The notes under the pieces: generated by a model
Databases searched by the model: none
The model's input: the letters and a program-made list of their open reading frames with translations, nothing else
Told to the model about the DNA's origin: nothing
Origin: Spiroplasma endosymbiont of Nebria brevicollis
Lineage (GTDB): Bacteria; Bacillota_I; Bacilli_A; Mycoplasmatales; VBWQ01
Direction of reading: 5' to 3'
Length of the DNA stretch: 64,000 bases
Assembly: GCF_964030895.1 (NCBI RefSeq)
Contig: NZ_OZ034986.1
Span: forward strand, 806,001 to 870,000
Made by a program: the position numbers and the translations under genes
Part shown: piece by piece, positions 11,081 through 24,500 of the stretch
How positions within the stretch are numbered: the first letter of the stretch is position 1
Layout of the letters: each line of letters begins with the position of its first letter

Positions 11081-11216
11081 AATAATATGGTTCTCCTTCT
11101 TTACATTTTTAAATAATTCTACTAAATTGTAACTTATAATTACTAAATAGTCAAAACTTCAAAAAGTGTAATTAATTATCGTTATTTCCTGAAAATGTCC
11201 GATGCCATTATCATCT

Positions 11217-12557
11217 TTATACTTCTTTTTGTTCGTTGTATAATGATTTACGCATTCTTAAAAACAGTTTAATCGGAACACCCTGAAAGCCAAATCGTTC
11301 ACGAATTTGATTAGTTAAGAAACGTTCATATGAAAAGTGACAACGTTGTGGATCATTAACCATTAAAACAAAAGTTGGCGGATTTTTATCAACTTGGGTT
11401 CCATAATAAATTTTTAGCCTTCCACCTTTAAAATATGGTGGTTCATTAATTAATTGTGCTTTATTAAGAACTTCATTGAGAATACTTGTTTTAATTCGTA
11501 AATTCATATTCATTAATACTTCATTAATAGTAGCAAATAATGTATGGACACGAGTATTCTCAAGTGCTGATAGAAATACAATAAATGAATATTCTAAATA
11601 TTTAAATTTATCTTTGATTTTTTTAGTAAATTCAATCATGGTTTTTTCATCTTTTTTTACTAAGTCTCATTTATTAACAATAATAATAACTGGTTTATCT
11701 AAATTCTTAGCCATTCCTGCTACTGTTAAATCTTGCTCTTGAATTTCAACACTACCATCTAATAAGAATAAAACGATACCACTGCGTTCGATGGCATTAG
11801 TTGTTCTAATTAAACTATATTTTTCTAAATGTTCACTGATTTTACCTTTTTTTCTAATTCCTGCTGTATCAATCACACAATATTGGTTTTTATTATAAAC
11901 GAAATTACTATCAATGGCATCAGTAGTAGTACCAGCGATTGGTGATACAATCACTCGATTTTCTTGTAAGATAGTATTAACCAAACTAGATTTGCCAACA
12001 TTAGGACGACCAATAATAGCTAAATTAATATTTTTATTTTGCTCTTTGTTTTGCGCTTTGGGTGATTTAGCAATAATTAAATCTAACAAGTCACCAAAAC
12101 CAATACCGTGAGCAGCAGATACTAAGATTGGATCACCAAATCCCACACTTAAATAATCATAAACTTTATCTTCATCACGAGCTACATTATCGTATTTATT
12201 TGCAACAATAATGACTGGTTTTTTGGTTTTATAAAGTAATTTGGCAATATCTTGGTCTTCATGCGTTAAACCTTCTTGATATGAACACACAAATAAAATA
12301 ATATCAGCTTCAACTAAAGCAATATTGACTTGCTCATTAATTTGTTTAGTAAAATTAGTAATTTCTTTGGTAATACCACCAGTATCAATGACCACAAAGT
12401 TTTGTGTTAACCATTCACCAATGCCATAAATACGGTCTCTTGTGGCACCAGGCATATCTTCAATAATGGCTACTCGTTTTTGTAATATCCGATTGAAGAT
12501 TGAAGATTTACCAACATTTGGTCTGCCAACAATTACAACTTTTGGTAATTTATTCAT
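11217..12557 (-). CDS. der: Ribosome-biogenesis GTPase Der (446 aa)
   Basis: Essential double GTPase that assists 50S ribosomal subunit assembly in the cytosol. Two G domains in tandem are visible: GRPNVGKSS at residues 10-18 with DTGGI and NKYD, and a second GRPNVGKSS near residue 180 with DTAGI and NKWD (the W is a UGA codon). The C-terminal KH-like domain holds the basic RFLTNQIRERFGFQGVPIKLFLR segment (split here only by its length). Length is normal for the family. The start MNKLPKVVIVG sits right at the first strand. It lies 24 nt after cmk, as in many Firmicutes and Mollicutes, and is probably co-transcribed with it. Confidence 0.97.
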
Positions 12558-12581
12558 TTGTTTCCATCCTTATTTTATTTA

Positions 12582-13247
12582 TTAATGACTAAAGTAATTA
12601 TGGTATAAACTTGTTAATTTAGCAACTGTTACTTGTAAATCATAGTCACTATTATCTAAAACTTTAGCATCTTCAACAATAATTAGTCTTCCTGTACTAC
12701 GATTTTTATCAGTATTATCACGTAATAGCATATCTTCATATACTTGTTCTTGTTTAATATTAATACCTTCTTTAATATATTGTTTGTATCTTCTAATACT
12801 ACGAGCATGAAGACTAGAAGTTAAAAAGATTTTTAACTGCGCATCAGGCAACACAACACTAGCAATATCTCTTCCGACAACAATAAACCCTTGTGTTTTA
12901 ACAATATCTTGAATTCGTTTCACAATAATTTTACGAACCTCTGGTAAAGCAGCAATTTTAGGAACGTTTTTTGTAACATTAGCACTATAAATTTCATCAG
13001 TGACAGGTTGACCATTAAATAAGAAGTGACCATTAACTCATTTCATTTCAAATAATTCTAATGCTTGGGTCACTAAGTCTTCACTATCGAAGGGAATTTG
13101 TTTTTTTAAACAATACTCAGTAAAACTACGGTACATAATCCCTGTATCCATATAGTTATAGTCAACTTTTTTAGCCAATAATGCTGCTGCTGCTGACTTA
13201 CCAGATGCTGCAGGTCCATCGATGGCAATATTAATTTTTTTAATCAT
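12582..13247 (-). CDS. cmk: Cytidylate kinase (221 aa)
   Basis: Phosphorylates CMP and dCMP with ATP in pyrimidine nucleotide salvage. The P-loop DGPAASGKS is at residues 9-17; [12 protein letters not shown] and the Arg-rich lid (RSIRRYKQY ... [15 protein letters not shown]) follow as expected. I chose the ATG at 13245-13247 ([11 protein letters not shown]) because GGAGATAAA lies just upstream; an in-frame ATG nine codons earlier lacks a site. One UGA tryptophan occurs in KWVNGHF. Length is typical. It is followed by der and preceded by a coiled-coil membrane protein gene. Confidence 0.96.
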
Positions 13248-13266
13248 TATTTTATCTCCATTCTCT

Positions 13267-13914
13267 TTAATCAATATAAGTTATTAACAATAAAATTAAT
13301 GTCACAACTAAAACTAAACAAATAATAATGCTAAAAATTGTTAAACTAGTTTTATAATTGTTTTTAGTTTTAATTTTTTGTAACTCATCTTGAAAATTGT
13401 TATGTTGATCATTAATTTCGATTAAACCTTGTTTGAAATCGCGAACATTTAATTTATGTTTTTGATATTTAGTTTCTAAACTTTTAATGAATAGTCTAAC
13501 ATCACTAATTTTACTTTCCAAATGCGTTTGAAATTCAACAATTTTATTGTGCATACTAGTAATTAATGTTTTATATTCTGGATTAATGTCATCTAGTGAT
13601 GATGGTTCATTAACAACTTTGGTTGTGAAATGTTCAAGCGTATTGTTAATATCAACTAACATTTTTTCAAGTACATATTTATCATTATCTTTTAATTTTT
13701 CATCATTAGTTGTTAATAGATGGGTTTCAAAATTAATTAAATTTAATTCATGATTTAAATCTTTGAAAATAGCAGTAAAATATTCTTTATCAATTTTCAT
13801 TAATTTTTGGCGATAATTTTCTAACATTTGTTCTTGTTGTCAAATATTAGCATTATCTTTAATATCCTGAGCAATTTGATTACGAACTGATTGATATTTT
13901 TCCATTCTTGTCAT
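13267..13914 (-). CDS. Coiled-coil protein with a C-terminal membrane anchor (215 aa)
   Basis: Begins [17 protein letters not shown]. Mostly charged and helical, with heptad-like runs across residues 15-185, then a strongly hydrophobic stretch ([20 protein letters not shown]) ending four residues before the stop. This layout suggests a tail-anchored cytoplasmic coiled coil. It ends 19 nt before the cmk start and probably belongs to the same transcript. Not recognised; a structural or division-related role is a guess. One UGA tryptophan in NIWQQEQ is needed to reach the upstream start. Confidence 0.75.
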
Positions 13915-14031
13915 AAAAGCACCTACTAGCAAACAATTAATTTTAACATTATTTATTGAATATTATTATTTTTTCTTCTCATTTTTAGCTCAGGAATCAT
14001 TGAATTTAAAAATCAATTTTACTATTACTAA

Positions 14032-17000
14032 TTAATCAATTTCGTTTAAGGTTTTAATAGGATTAATTTTTTTCATACTATTTCAACCAATCATAAAGGT
14101 AGCACCATAAATTCCTAACACAATACCTGCTACAACAAATGGTAGCCATCATGTAAAGAATAGTGGTAACACCCAAATTGTGTGTAATGCTAAATAACTA
14201 ATAACTTGGCTCACAATAACTCAACCAATAGGAAATCCAATCACAAACATGGCAATAATTAATGGCAAGTACATACCAATCACAATATTAGTGATTTTAC
14301 TGTCACTATAACCTAAGGTTTTCATAGTAGCAATAACTTTTCGGTTTTCATAAATAACTAAGTTACTTGTTAGCAAGATAATAAAGAACGAAATAATTAA
14401 TGAGAAAACAATGAACGCCGCTAATACTGCATCGACTAAAGTGGTAATTTGATTTAATAATTGATAATGGACATATAGTGGTGATACATTAAGCGCAGAA
14501 CCAACACCATAGCCTTCATAGGTTTCACCACTCGCTTCTTCAAATCCACCATTTAAACCAAAAGGACTGTAATCGCCATATATCTGTGATGTTGAAAATG
14601 AATTAGTAATATCAGGTAATACATCCGAATTTGAAAATTTAAAGTTAAATAGGGGATATTCATTATCAAATACTTTGACTAAATTAGGGTCAACAGTTGC
14701 ATCATTAACGAATTTAGCATAATCCATATCTGCTGGCTTTAAAACACTAAAATCAATACCATTTCAGGTTGCTTCATTTTTTCATTCCATTTGAAAAATA
14801 CGAAATAACATACTACGACTATCAGTATTATTGACTGTTTTATCATTATAATGTAATAGTTTATCAGCATTAGTTTTACTAATATAAGCATTCGGTTGAC
14901 CATAGCCATTATATATTCCTACTACTTTATATTTGGTAAGAATACTATCACGAGTAGTAACAACATTACCAGCGACATTCTCTTTTAACATCTTTGTAGC
15001 AGTATTTAATGAAACATATGGATTATCTTTTAATTTATTGACTTTTGTAAACCTAGTACTTTGTTTATTTAACGTAACATTATTTGATCGATTACCAACT
15101 ATATTTTTACCTAACTCAGTAAATGAGATATCTTTTACATTAAAATGGGTATAATCATCACCAGGATTATTTTTAAATTCCATAATATTACCATTAGTTG
15201 TCATCATAAATGGATCATTAACATGTAAGTTTAATTGTTTAGCAATCGTTTGATTAATAACAATCCTTGTTGTATCACTACCATCATCACTTTCTAATAA
15301 AGGATTTAAAACATTGCCATCACTATCATATAATTGCATCATTGATGGTTTTTCTAATTGTTGTTGACTTTGTAATCCATAAACTTTCATGGGATATTTA
15401 TGGCCATTAAAATATTTATCAGGTTCACCAACAAAATAAGTACCTAATTCATCAGTTTTGTTATTAAAGGGAAGGACATTAAAACTAATATTAAATGGAG
15501 AATTGGGATCGTTATAAGCATTGGCAATATTTTGACGAATAAAATATGGTGAACGACTATACGTACCTTGTACTACTGTTTGACCAATTCTACTATAAAA
15601 TAAGGCACCAAATCATGTTGATATTTTATTAATTCAACTATTACGTGATGCTTGTGAAGGCAATTCAGTAGCAGATTTTGTTAATATTTCTTTTTCATTA
15701 GTTACATGCCACGGATAGGCCTTATCACTTTGGTCAAATTGAAAATTATCAATCGTAGTTTCAAAAGTATCACCACCTTCACTAATTGGTGGAATATTAT
15801 CATAAGCAGGAATAGTTTTTTTGCCTAAAAAATCATTCTTAGTAGCAAAGCTTTTAAATAAAGTATTACTAAAATCATTAGGATTATCACTTAACTGACC
15901 AGACTTAGAGATGACACCACTAATATTCATCGCGACAGTTGAACGATAATCTTGATAAAACTTACGTAATAAATTATAATTATCGTTACTATAGTAACTA
16001 TCAACATCAGTATTTTGCAAAGCATTTAAGTAAATAGGCCATGCTGCAGGTCAAGCACTAGGAACAATTGTCGAAATTAAATAAGGACTATTAGCATCAC
16101 TACTATCTAAACCGTTTAAAAAAGATTTAGTAAACATTTTACCATCTAAGTAGGTTAAACTAAATAATCCCAATGTCGATAGTGCTGCACTAGCATTCGC
16201 AAAAGTCATAGGTGCATAAGCTTCGGAATTAATATTATTTGCTAAGATTTCTTTCACAAATTCATCATTATTTTCATCACCTCGTAGTGGTCGTTGATAG
16301 GTATCAGTGCCTTGTTTTATCGTTTTATAATCTCATGGTTTAGTATTAGGATTATAAGTTTGGTAAAAAGTATATGGTGAGTTGTAAGTAGGAATATTAT
16401 ATTCAACTGCTGATTTATAGTTCATACCTGTAAAGGAAAGCAATTTATTATCAGCCATAATTTTTGGCCCAATAATAGCTGTTGTCATTAAAGTAGTTCC
16501 TAAAAACATTGTTAGCGATGCAGCAGCCATTTTGCCAATACTTGATGTAAATAATGCTAAACGAAATCTTGTTAAAAATCCACGATTAATACTTACACGT
16601 TTTATTGCTCTAGTAAAGTGTGAATCTGCAGTTACTGATTCGTTTTTAATTAATTTAATGGGATTTTGAATAACAGTTAAAGCACTAATTACTCAGGCAA
16701 TAATTGATAAAAACCCAAATGTTAAAATTAAACAATATAAAAAACCTAAACCATCAAATACAAACTTTCCAAAATCTAAATTAAAATAGTTAGCAAAAGT
16801 ATGAACAACAATTAATTGTAAACCACTAGCAGGTAAGAATACTAAAATCGTACCAATAAAAGCTGCTACCATGGGATATGCCAATGATGTAATTAAGATT
16901 TTAATATTACTATAACCAAGCGATTTTAAGATTCCAATTTGCATACGAGAATTATCAATATTTTTATAAGTAATTAAAACTACTGTAATTCCCGTAATAA

Positions 17001-18057
17001 CTAAAACAATTAACAATAACGCGATTAGTAAACTAGTAAAACCATTAATCGTACCTGTTAAAATACTAGTACGACTATTAAAGCGATAATCACTATCTCC
17101 TAAATTATAAACTAACTTAGCATCAGCATCGATAATGCTAACATAAGTAGTACGTAATTGATTACTAACATTAGTAATATTATTGTTTTGACCATGATTT
17201 CATTTCCCAACAAAATAAACTTCACGATCGGCTTGTGAACTGACACTAAAATGTTCTAATTGTTTATTATAAGTTCAAAAAAAATTATTATCTTTACGAG
17301 AATTACTTAGTCCAAAACTAATTGGATCAACATATAAAACACCTTCACGTGTTTTATTAGGAATAGGAGTTGTTTGGTCAATAATAGGAGTTGTAAAATC
17401 AGCACTAGTGCCAAATCCCACAATTTTTAATCAATTAAAAATACTATAAATCGGATTATTAATATCATAATTAACTTTTAAACTAGTACCCAACTGGTCT
17501 TTTTGAACACGAATAATATCACCAATGTGTAAATTATTTTTATAAGCAAATTCTTTATTAATAACTGTTTGTTTAACAGCAGGTGTTAATTTATCGGGAT
17601 TATTAGAATCACCAATGGTATAACCATCACTGATAACTAATCGGTCAATACGTGCTTGATTATTATAAGTTAGTAACTTTAATACTCGTTGGTTCTTATT
17701 ATTGTCAAGTTGTAAGTTTCTTCCTTCAACCCGGTCCCACATGAAACTATTATCAATTTCATTAGCAATGTTATTAATCACAATATTAGATTTTTCTTCT
17801 AAAAATGGTGTAGCGGGAATGGGGCCAATGGTAGCAGTTTCTGATAGGTCAATAACAAAGTCATGCAAGTTAGAACCATGTTGGGGATCATTACCAATTA
17901 ATATTACATATTCACTAGAGATACGACTTAAACTAGTTTCCATTAATGAGAAAATAGTTGATGATAATAATACTAACACTATTAATCCCACTAATTGAAT
18001 TTTATTACGAAATGCTTGTTTAAAAGCATTTTTAAATAATAATGATTCTTTTTTCAT
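14032..18057 (-). CDS. Very large FtsX-like permease (1341 aa)
   Basis: Predicted membrane subunit of an ABC-type transporter or lipoprotein-release system. One span follows the N-terminus (LVGLIVLVLLSSTIF). A long extracellular part follows, then a cluster of three spans near residues 350-460 with the FtsX-type IGILKSLGYSNIKI, a second long outside part of some 600 residues, and a final three-span cluster with VIATMKTLGYSDSKI. This is the double-FtsX arrangement of big Mollicute permeases. The frame runs through at least seven UGA tryptophans. ATG at 18055-18057 is preferred over the in-frame GTG 12 nt earlier because AGGGTGG lies at the right distance. No ATPase gene is next to it. Confidence 0.85.
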
Positions 18058-18107
18058 GCTATTAACCACCCTATTTTATTTCCTCATAAAAGAAAACTAT
18101 ATACTTA

Positions 18108-18116
18108 ATTCTAGCA
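18108..18116 (-). promoter_or_regulatory. Possible extended -10 for the FtsX-like gene
   Basis: TGCTAGAAT on the minus strand, about 50 nt upstream of the start, resembles an extended -10 box (TGnTATAAT). No convincing -35 was picked out. Confidence 0.35.
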
Positions 18117-18383
18117 TAAAAATTTATTTTTAATAGAATAACGGAAAGTAGTAAGATTATTAGTTTCTGAAATAATTTCCAAATAGTAGATAAAAATTAA
18201 AAATATTGTCATTGAAACAGTAATATTTAACGAATGTCATGAGAAATATTAAACTGCTTAATTAAATTAAAAATTTTTAGAAACTAGAGTGATTACAAAC
18301 AAAATTGCGTTTTAATTTTAAACAATACATCAACTTAATTTTACAACTCAGGACTCTATAACCCGAAATTTTCTTCTATTTCA

Positions 18384-18392
18384 TGATAAAAT
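18384..18392 (+). promoter_or_regulatory. Possible extended -10 for smc
   Basis: TGATAAAAT lies 34 nt before the smc ATG and fits TGnTATAAT. The 18.07-18.43 kb gap between the divergent permease and smc genes holds both promoters; nothing else was seen there. Confidence 0.4.
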
Positions 18393-18426
18393 ACTATTCA
18401 AGAAATATAAAATAGGTGAGGTAGAA

Positions 18427-21381
18427 ATGGCATTTTTAAAACGCATTGAAGCATACGGCTTTAAATCATTTGCAGAACCAATCAAAATTGAATTTGATAG
18501 TAACATAGTCGGGATTGTGGGACCCAATGGTTCTGGCAAGTCTAATATTAATGATGCTATTCGTTGAGTCTTAGGCGAGCAATCAGTTAAATCATTACGT
18601 GGTGAAAATAGCGAAGATATTATTTTCAATGGTGCCAAAGGCAAGCAACCATTAAATAGCGCCCAAGTAACACTAGTGTTCGATAATACTAGTGGTATTT
18701 TTAAAGTTGACTTTAATGAAGTACAAATTACCCGTAAAGCCTATCGCAATAGTAGTGAAAATGAATATTTCATTAATAAAGCTCGTGTGCGTTTAAAAGA
18801 TGTTCAAGAAATCATAATGGGAACTGGCCTTGCTAAAGGTTCACTTGCTATTATTAGTCAAGGTAATGTTTCTAAATTTGCCGATTCAAAACCCGAAGAA
18901 CGAAGAAGTTTATTTGAAGAAGCAGCAGGTGTTTCTAAATATAAAAAACGCAAAGAAGAATCACTACGTAAATTAGAACGTACTAATGATAATTTAACAC
19001 GAGTTAGTGATATCATTAGTGAAATTCATCGTAAAATTGAACCACTTGCCAATCAAGCTCAGAAAGCTAAAACCTTTCTTGAACTACGTGATACTTTAAA
19101 AAAATATGAAATTACGATTATTGTTAAAGACTTAACTGTTTATCAACAGCAATTATTATCAACTACCACTAGTATCACTAATAACAGTAAACTGCAACAA
19201 CAACTTAATTTAAAAATTAGTAACAACAAACAACAATTAAAATTCTTAAAAAACAAAAGTTATGATTTAGAAAAAAATATTAATAGTTTAGAAATGAACT
19301 TATCTAACATTAATATTTTATTACAAGTACTAGAACAACAGAAAACCTTAATTCAAACTAAAAACCAACAACAAGACCAATCAGAAGTTACGATCTTAAA
19401 AAGTAATATTACTGATTTAATGGCATTAATGGAACAAAAAAACTTATTAATCCAAAAAGAACAACTGCACTTTGATATGATTAGTGAATCCTACAATGAT
19501 TTAAACATTCAATTACAAGATTTAATGCTAGGTCAAAACAATCTTCATCAAGGGTTAGGTGACAAAAAAGCACAACTAGCAACTGCCATCAACTATCAAA
19601 TTCGTAGTAATCAAAAATATTTAGGTGTGCAAACAATTTTAAATAATAAAGAAAATTTAACTGGTATCGTTGGTGTCGTTAGTGATTTAATTACTGTACC
19701 TGAACTTTATACTAATGCTATTGTTATGGTGCTTGGTAACGCTTTAAAGAATATTGTTACTGTCACAAGTAAAGATGCTACCAAAGCTGTAGCGTTTTTA
19801 AAACAAAACCAAGCAGGAATTGCGACATTTTTACCTTTAAACTCCTTACAAGTTCGTACTGCAACAAAAGAAGATGAAATTATTGTGATGAGCAAACCTG
19901 GATTTTTAAACTTTGCCCATCATATTGTTACTGCTACTGATATTTCAATGCAACCGATTGTTGATTTTTTATTAGGACGTACTATTGTTTGTGAAACTTT
20001 AGAACAAGCAAGAATTATTTCCCAATTAATTGCTGCTAAGTACCAATGTGTTACCCTAGATGGGCAACTAATTAAAGCCGGAGGAGCCATTGTTGGAGGT
20101 TACCATCAACAACGTAATAATGTTAATATTTTCCAAGAAAAACGGATAATTGAACAACTAAATGATGAAATTAAATCTTTAGAACAACAACTAGTTAACA
20201 TTAATGTCCAAACTACTAGCATCCAAAGTGAACTTCACGAATTACAAGACCAAAAAATTACGAGTAATCTAACAATCAATAAACTAATAACCGATAATAA
20301 TGAATTCAAAAACCGTTGTCAACTATTAACAAGCCAATATCAAAATCTAACTGGTGAAAAACTAGATATTAATAACACCAAATTAACTGATGTTTTTCTT
20401 CAATATGAAACAAGCAAATATGAACAAACTCAAACTACCCAACAATTACAAGTTATTCGTAAACAAAAACATCAGTTACTAGAGCAAATGCAAAAATTAG
20501 AAAACGAATTATACATTTGAAACCAAGAACACTTTATGGCAACTGAACAGTTAAATAAACAACAACTAGATCATGTAAAACTAGAAAGCAAAATAGAACA
20601 ACATCTCCTACGTCTAGTTGAAACTTATAATTTAACTTATGAATATGGTAAAGAACACTATCATGAACCACTTGCCGATGAAGCACAAGCACGAATTTTA
20701 GTACAACAATTACGTAATCAAATTGAAGATTTAGGATTTGTTAATATCAATGCGATTGAAGAATTCGAAAAAGAAAATGAACGTTATTTGCATTTAAAAA
20801 CTAAACATGATGAATTACAAACTGCTTCCAAAGAACTGTTAAAAGCCATTGATGAAATGGATAATATAATGATAACCCAGTTTGATGAAACAATTAAAGC
20901 TATTAACTTAGTTTTACCAGAAACATTTCAAACATTATTTGGTGGAGGAACTTGTAGTTTACGTTATACCTTACCTGATGATATTTTAAACACTGGTGTG
21001 GAAGTCCTAGCTAACCCCCCAGGAAAAAAAATTAGTAATTTAAACTTACTATCAGGTGGTGAGAAATCATTAGTTGCATTAGCGGTATTATTTGCCATTT
21101 TAAAAGTAAAACCATTACCACTAACGATTTTAGATGAAGTTGAAGCACCACTTGATCCTGCTAACTTGGAACGTTTTGCGCGTTATGTTCGTAGTTTTTC
21201 TAAAACCACACAGTTTATTATTGTTACTCACCGTCCTGGAACTATGGAAAATTGTGATGTTTTATATGGAACAACTATGCAAAATCAAGGCATTACAAAA
21301 ATGGTTGCTATTAAACTAGCTGATGCTAAAACTATTATTGCTAGTGAAGAGAAACCAATTAGTACTAATTATGTGGTTTAG
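18427..21381 (+). CDS. smc: Chromosome partition protein SMC (984 aa)
   Basis: ATPase that compacts and helps segregate the chromosome as a dimer with ScpA and ScpB. Walker A GPNGSGKSN is at residues 32-40, followed by the first coiled coil; the hinge covers about residues 405-560 (GIVGVVSDL ... GGAIVGGYH); then the returning coiled coil, ABC signature LSGGEKSLVALA near 875 and Walker B LTILDEVEAPLD near 900. Two UGA tryptophans (AIRWVLGEQ and YIWNQEH) are needed to read it as one protein. At 984 residues it is shorter than the usual 1150-1200, mainly in the coiled coils. AGGTGAGG lies upstream of the ATG. It is a lone plus-strand gene, convergent with mgtA. Confidence 0.97.
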
Positions 21382-21460
21382 TATAAACTGAATTGTTTAT
21401 TTTTTTTTGATCAAAAGAAGGTTTGAATTTTTATTTTCGCACTTGGGATTACAATTCGGG

Positions 21461-21482
21461 AATATTAAAAATATTTAATATT
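21461..21482. terminator. Hairpin between convergent smc and mgtA
   Basis: AATATTAAA and TTTAATATT pair perfectly over nine bases around an AATA loop. It sits 4 nt beyond the mgtA stop codon. AT-only stem, so the call is tentative. A second small hairpin with a T8 run follows the smc stop at about 21382-21407. Confidence 0.4.
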
Positions 21483-21486
21483 ATAA

Positions 21487-24216
21487 TCAGCGTTTATTAA
21501 CTTTAATATAAAACATTTTCAACAATTGACTTGCAAAGAAGTATACTACTACTACCCCTGCTAAATAAGCATAAAATATTGGTGGAATTGTTGTTAAACC
21601 AATAGTAGTTCCCAATGCTGTATAAGGAATTAAAATCCCAATTCCGGTAATTAAAACGGTAGTACTGAATAACTGCCACGATGGACGACTTTGTAAAAAG
21701 GGGATTTTTGAAGTTCGTAACAACTGGACAATTAAGGTTTGACTAGTAATTCCTAATATAAATCATCCTGTTTGAAATAATGATATTCAGTATAAAGCAT
21801 CTGTTCTTGATGAATTACTATAGTTACTAAAAATATGTAAACCATATCCTAAAAATAAGAAGGTGGTTATATCGAAGAGCGAACTTAAAGGTCCATTTCA
21901 AAAGGCAAATGGTAAAATACTCTTAGTATCTCACTTTTGTGGTTTAGCCACAAAGTCATTATCAACACGATCTCAAGGAATAGCTAATTGAGAAATATCA
22001 TATAACAAGTTTTGCAATAACAATTGAATAGCCATCATTGGTAAAAATGGTAACCAAATTGAAGCAATTAAAATACTTAGTGAATTACCAAAATTAGAAG
22101 AAATAGTAATTTTAATATATTTCAAAATATTACCAAAGGTAATACGACCACTAATAACACCTTGTTCTAGAACTTCTAAATCTTTTTCTAATAAAATAAT
22201 ATCAGAAGCTTCTTTTGCAATATCAGTGGCACTATTGACTGAAATCCCCACATCAGCATGATGTAAAGCAACAGCATCATTAATCCCGTCACCTAAGAAT
22301 CCAACAGTATGGCCATTTAGTTTTAAAATATCAATAATGCGTGCTTTTTGTAATGGATCCATTTTAGCAAAAATAGTTGTCTTATCAACAATAGTACGTA
22401 AAAGTTGGTCATCCATATTTTCAATATCAGAACCCAATAATGGAACACCAGGAGTTAATCCTACTTTTCTACAAATGGCTTTAGTAACAATTTCATTATC
22501 GCCAGTTAAGATTTTAACTGCTACACCATGTTGATTCAATGAGTTAATAGCTTTAATAGCGCTTGGTTTGGGTACATCTAAAAAACCAACATATCCTGAT
22601 AAAATTAAGTTTTCTTCATCACTAATTTTAAAAATTTTTTTATCACTCGTAAATGGTTTATAGGCAATAGCAATTACACGTAAACCATCATTATTAAGGT
22701 CAACACTTAATTTTAAAACATTATCTTTAATTTTATCAGTTAATGTAATAACTTTGCCACCAATATCAACTTGTGTACAAATTTTTAATAGTTCTTCAAC
22801 AGCACCCTTACAAATTAAAGTGTTAGTTACTTTATCTTTTGATACAACAACTGACATTCTACGTCGTGCAAAATCAAAAGGAATTTCGTCAATTTTACGA
22901 TATGGCATAATATCAGTAACGCTATTATGATGAGCTTTAATATGTTCAACAATTGTCTTATCAATATTATTTTTTAATCCTGTTTGAAAAGAACTGTTTA
23001 AATAAGCCATTGCTAACACTTTCTCTGATTCAACGCCATCAGGATTTAAATGTTTAACTAATTCAATACGGTCTTCAGTTAATGTCCCAGTTTTATCGGT
23101 ACATAAAATATTCATGGCACCGAAATTTTGAATACTAGTTAAATTTTTAACAATAACTTTTTTACGTGATAGTTTGACAGCACCTCGTGCTAGATTGGCA
23201 CTAATAATCATTGGTAACATTTCTGGGGTAATACCTACAGCAACCGAGATTGAAAAAATTAACGCAGTTAAGATATTTCCTTTAGTAAAAACATTAACAA
23301 TAAAAATTAATGGTACCATTACACACATAAAACCAACTAAAATATAACTTACTTTTTTGATACCTTTATTAAAACTAGTAGTAGGACGTTTTCCTGTGAC
23401 AGCACTAGCAATCGAACCAAAGTATGTATTAGCACCTGTCGCCATAACAATGGCAATAGCACCACCAGAAACAACACTAGTGCCCATAAAACATAAGTTC
23501 TGCAGTTCCAAGATACTACTTTTCTTAGCATCGTTAGTAGGGTCAATAGCATGCTTTTCTACTGGTAAGGTTTCACCTGTTAAAGCTGCTTGGTTAATAA
23601 ATAAATCAGCTGATGCTAAAATTCGAACATCAGCAGGAATCATGTCACCTGAAGATAAGAAAATAATATCACCAGGCACTAAGTTTTCGATTAGTATTTC
23701 TTGGGTAAAATTTGAAACGCTATTTAAATCATTAAAATTAATATTTTTATTTTGGTCCTGAAATCGAAAGACACTGGCGGTTGTTTCAATTAACTGTCGT
23801 AATTTTTCTGATGATTTATAGGAACGATAATCTTGAAAATAAGAAATAAAGACACTCATTACAATCATTACTAATACAATAATAGCACTATATAAATCAA
23901 CTTTACGATCATTACTATTATCAAGGACACTATAACTAATAAAATTATAAATAACAATTAACGTTAATATAATAATAAATGGATTAATAATATTATGAAC
24001 TAATTTTTTGTACCAGACAAAACGTTTATGAGAAAAAATGTTTTTTCCATTTTCTTTGATTCTATCTTCAACATCATCAAATTTTAAACCTTTCATCCTA
24101 CCATTTAATTTTGTGATGGCTTCTTCTTTTGACATTTGGGAGAATTGTTTAAACATAGTAGTTGTTTTTTGTTCTTTATGTTTCGTCTTTCAAAAGTGCA
24201 TGACAGAAAACCCCAT
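21487..24216 (-). CDS. mgtA: Magnesium-importing P-type ATPase (about 909 aa)
   Basis: Integral membrane pump of the P3B class that brings in Mg2+ at the cost of ATP. Visible parts: actuator loop ALTGETLPVEK, phosphorylation site CTDKTGTLTEDR near residue 374, nucleotide-domain FDFARRRMSVVV, LTGDNE, and hinge GDGINDAVALHHAD near 640. Near the C-terminus WDRVDNDFVAKPQKW resembles the conserved NxxDNDFLxxPxxW of MgtA/MgtB. About ten spans are expected and seen. I took the first ATG (24214-24216, MGFSVMHFWKTKHK); an ATG 15 nt later is equally possible because neither has a strong ribosome-binding site. It is controlled by the M-box riboswitch and terminator directly upstream. Confidence 0.95.
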
Positions 24217-24249
24217 TTCTAAACTTATTTACTTTAATTGTATACTATA

Positions 24250-24282
24250 AATAAAAGGACTTTATTCAAAGAGAATAAAGTC
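24250..24282 (-). terminator. Riboswitch-controlled terminator upstream of mgtA
   Basis: On the minus strand GACTTTATTC and GAATAAAGTC form a perfect 10-bp stem with a five-base loop, followed by CTTTTATTT. It lies between the M-box and the mgtA start, where magnesium-bound M-box RNA would let it form and stop transcription. Confidence 0.88.
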
Positions 24283-24310
24283 GTGACAATTGCAAAAATA
24301 GCAGACATTA

Positions 24311-24473
24311 ATATTCCCTCGTTACAGAATGAGCACGATATAGCTTAGGTATCCTACCAGCTACGTTAGCAAAAGCCTTAATCCGACTGTTGCTGTGTTG
24401 ACCCATAAAATGTCTTTGGACATAGGATGGGCAGTAGCGTATTTCTATAAAGGAGCCTTTCTGAACAGAATAT
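24311..24473 (-). ncRNA. M-box (ykoK) magnesium riboswitch
   Basis: Read on the minus strand this leader holds the conserved M-box blocks in order: AGGCTCCTTTATAG, AATACGCTACTGCCCA, TGTCCAAAGACA, ATGGGTCAACA, then TAGCTGGTAGGATACCTAAG and a closing GAATAT. The 5' AUAUUCU pairs with the 3' GGAAUAU to close the outer helix. M-box RNAs sense Mg2+ directly and shut off magnesium transporter genes when it is plentiful. A terminator and mgtA follow. Confidence 0.94.
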
Positions 24474-24500
24474 AATTATTAGTTTTTAAAATACAAGTTA

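Noticed and set aside
24469-24496. TTGTAT-16-TATATT as the mgtA promoter
   Set aside because: Transcription from it would start inside the M-box outer helix and lose its 5' strand; the promoter at 24501-24529 fits the full riboswitch.
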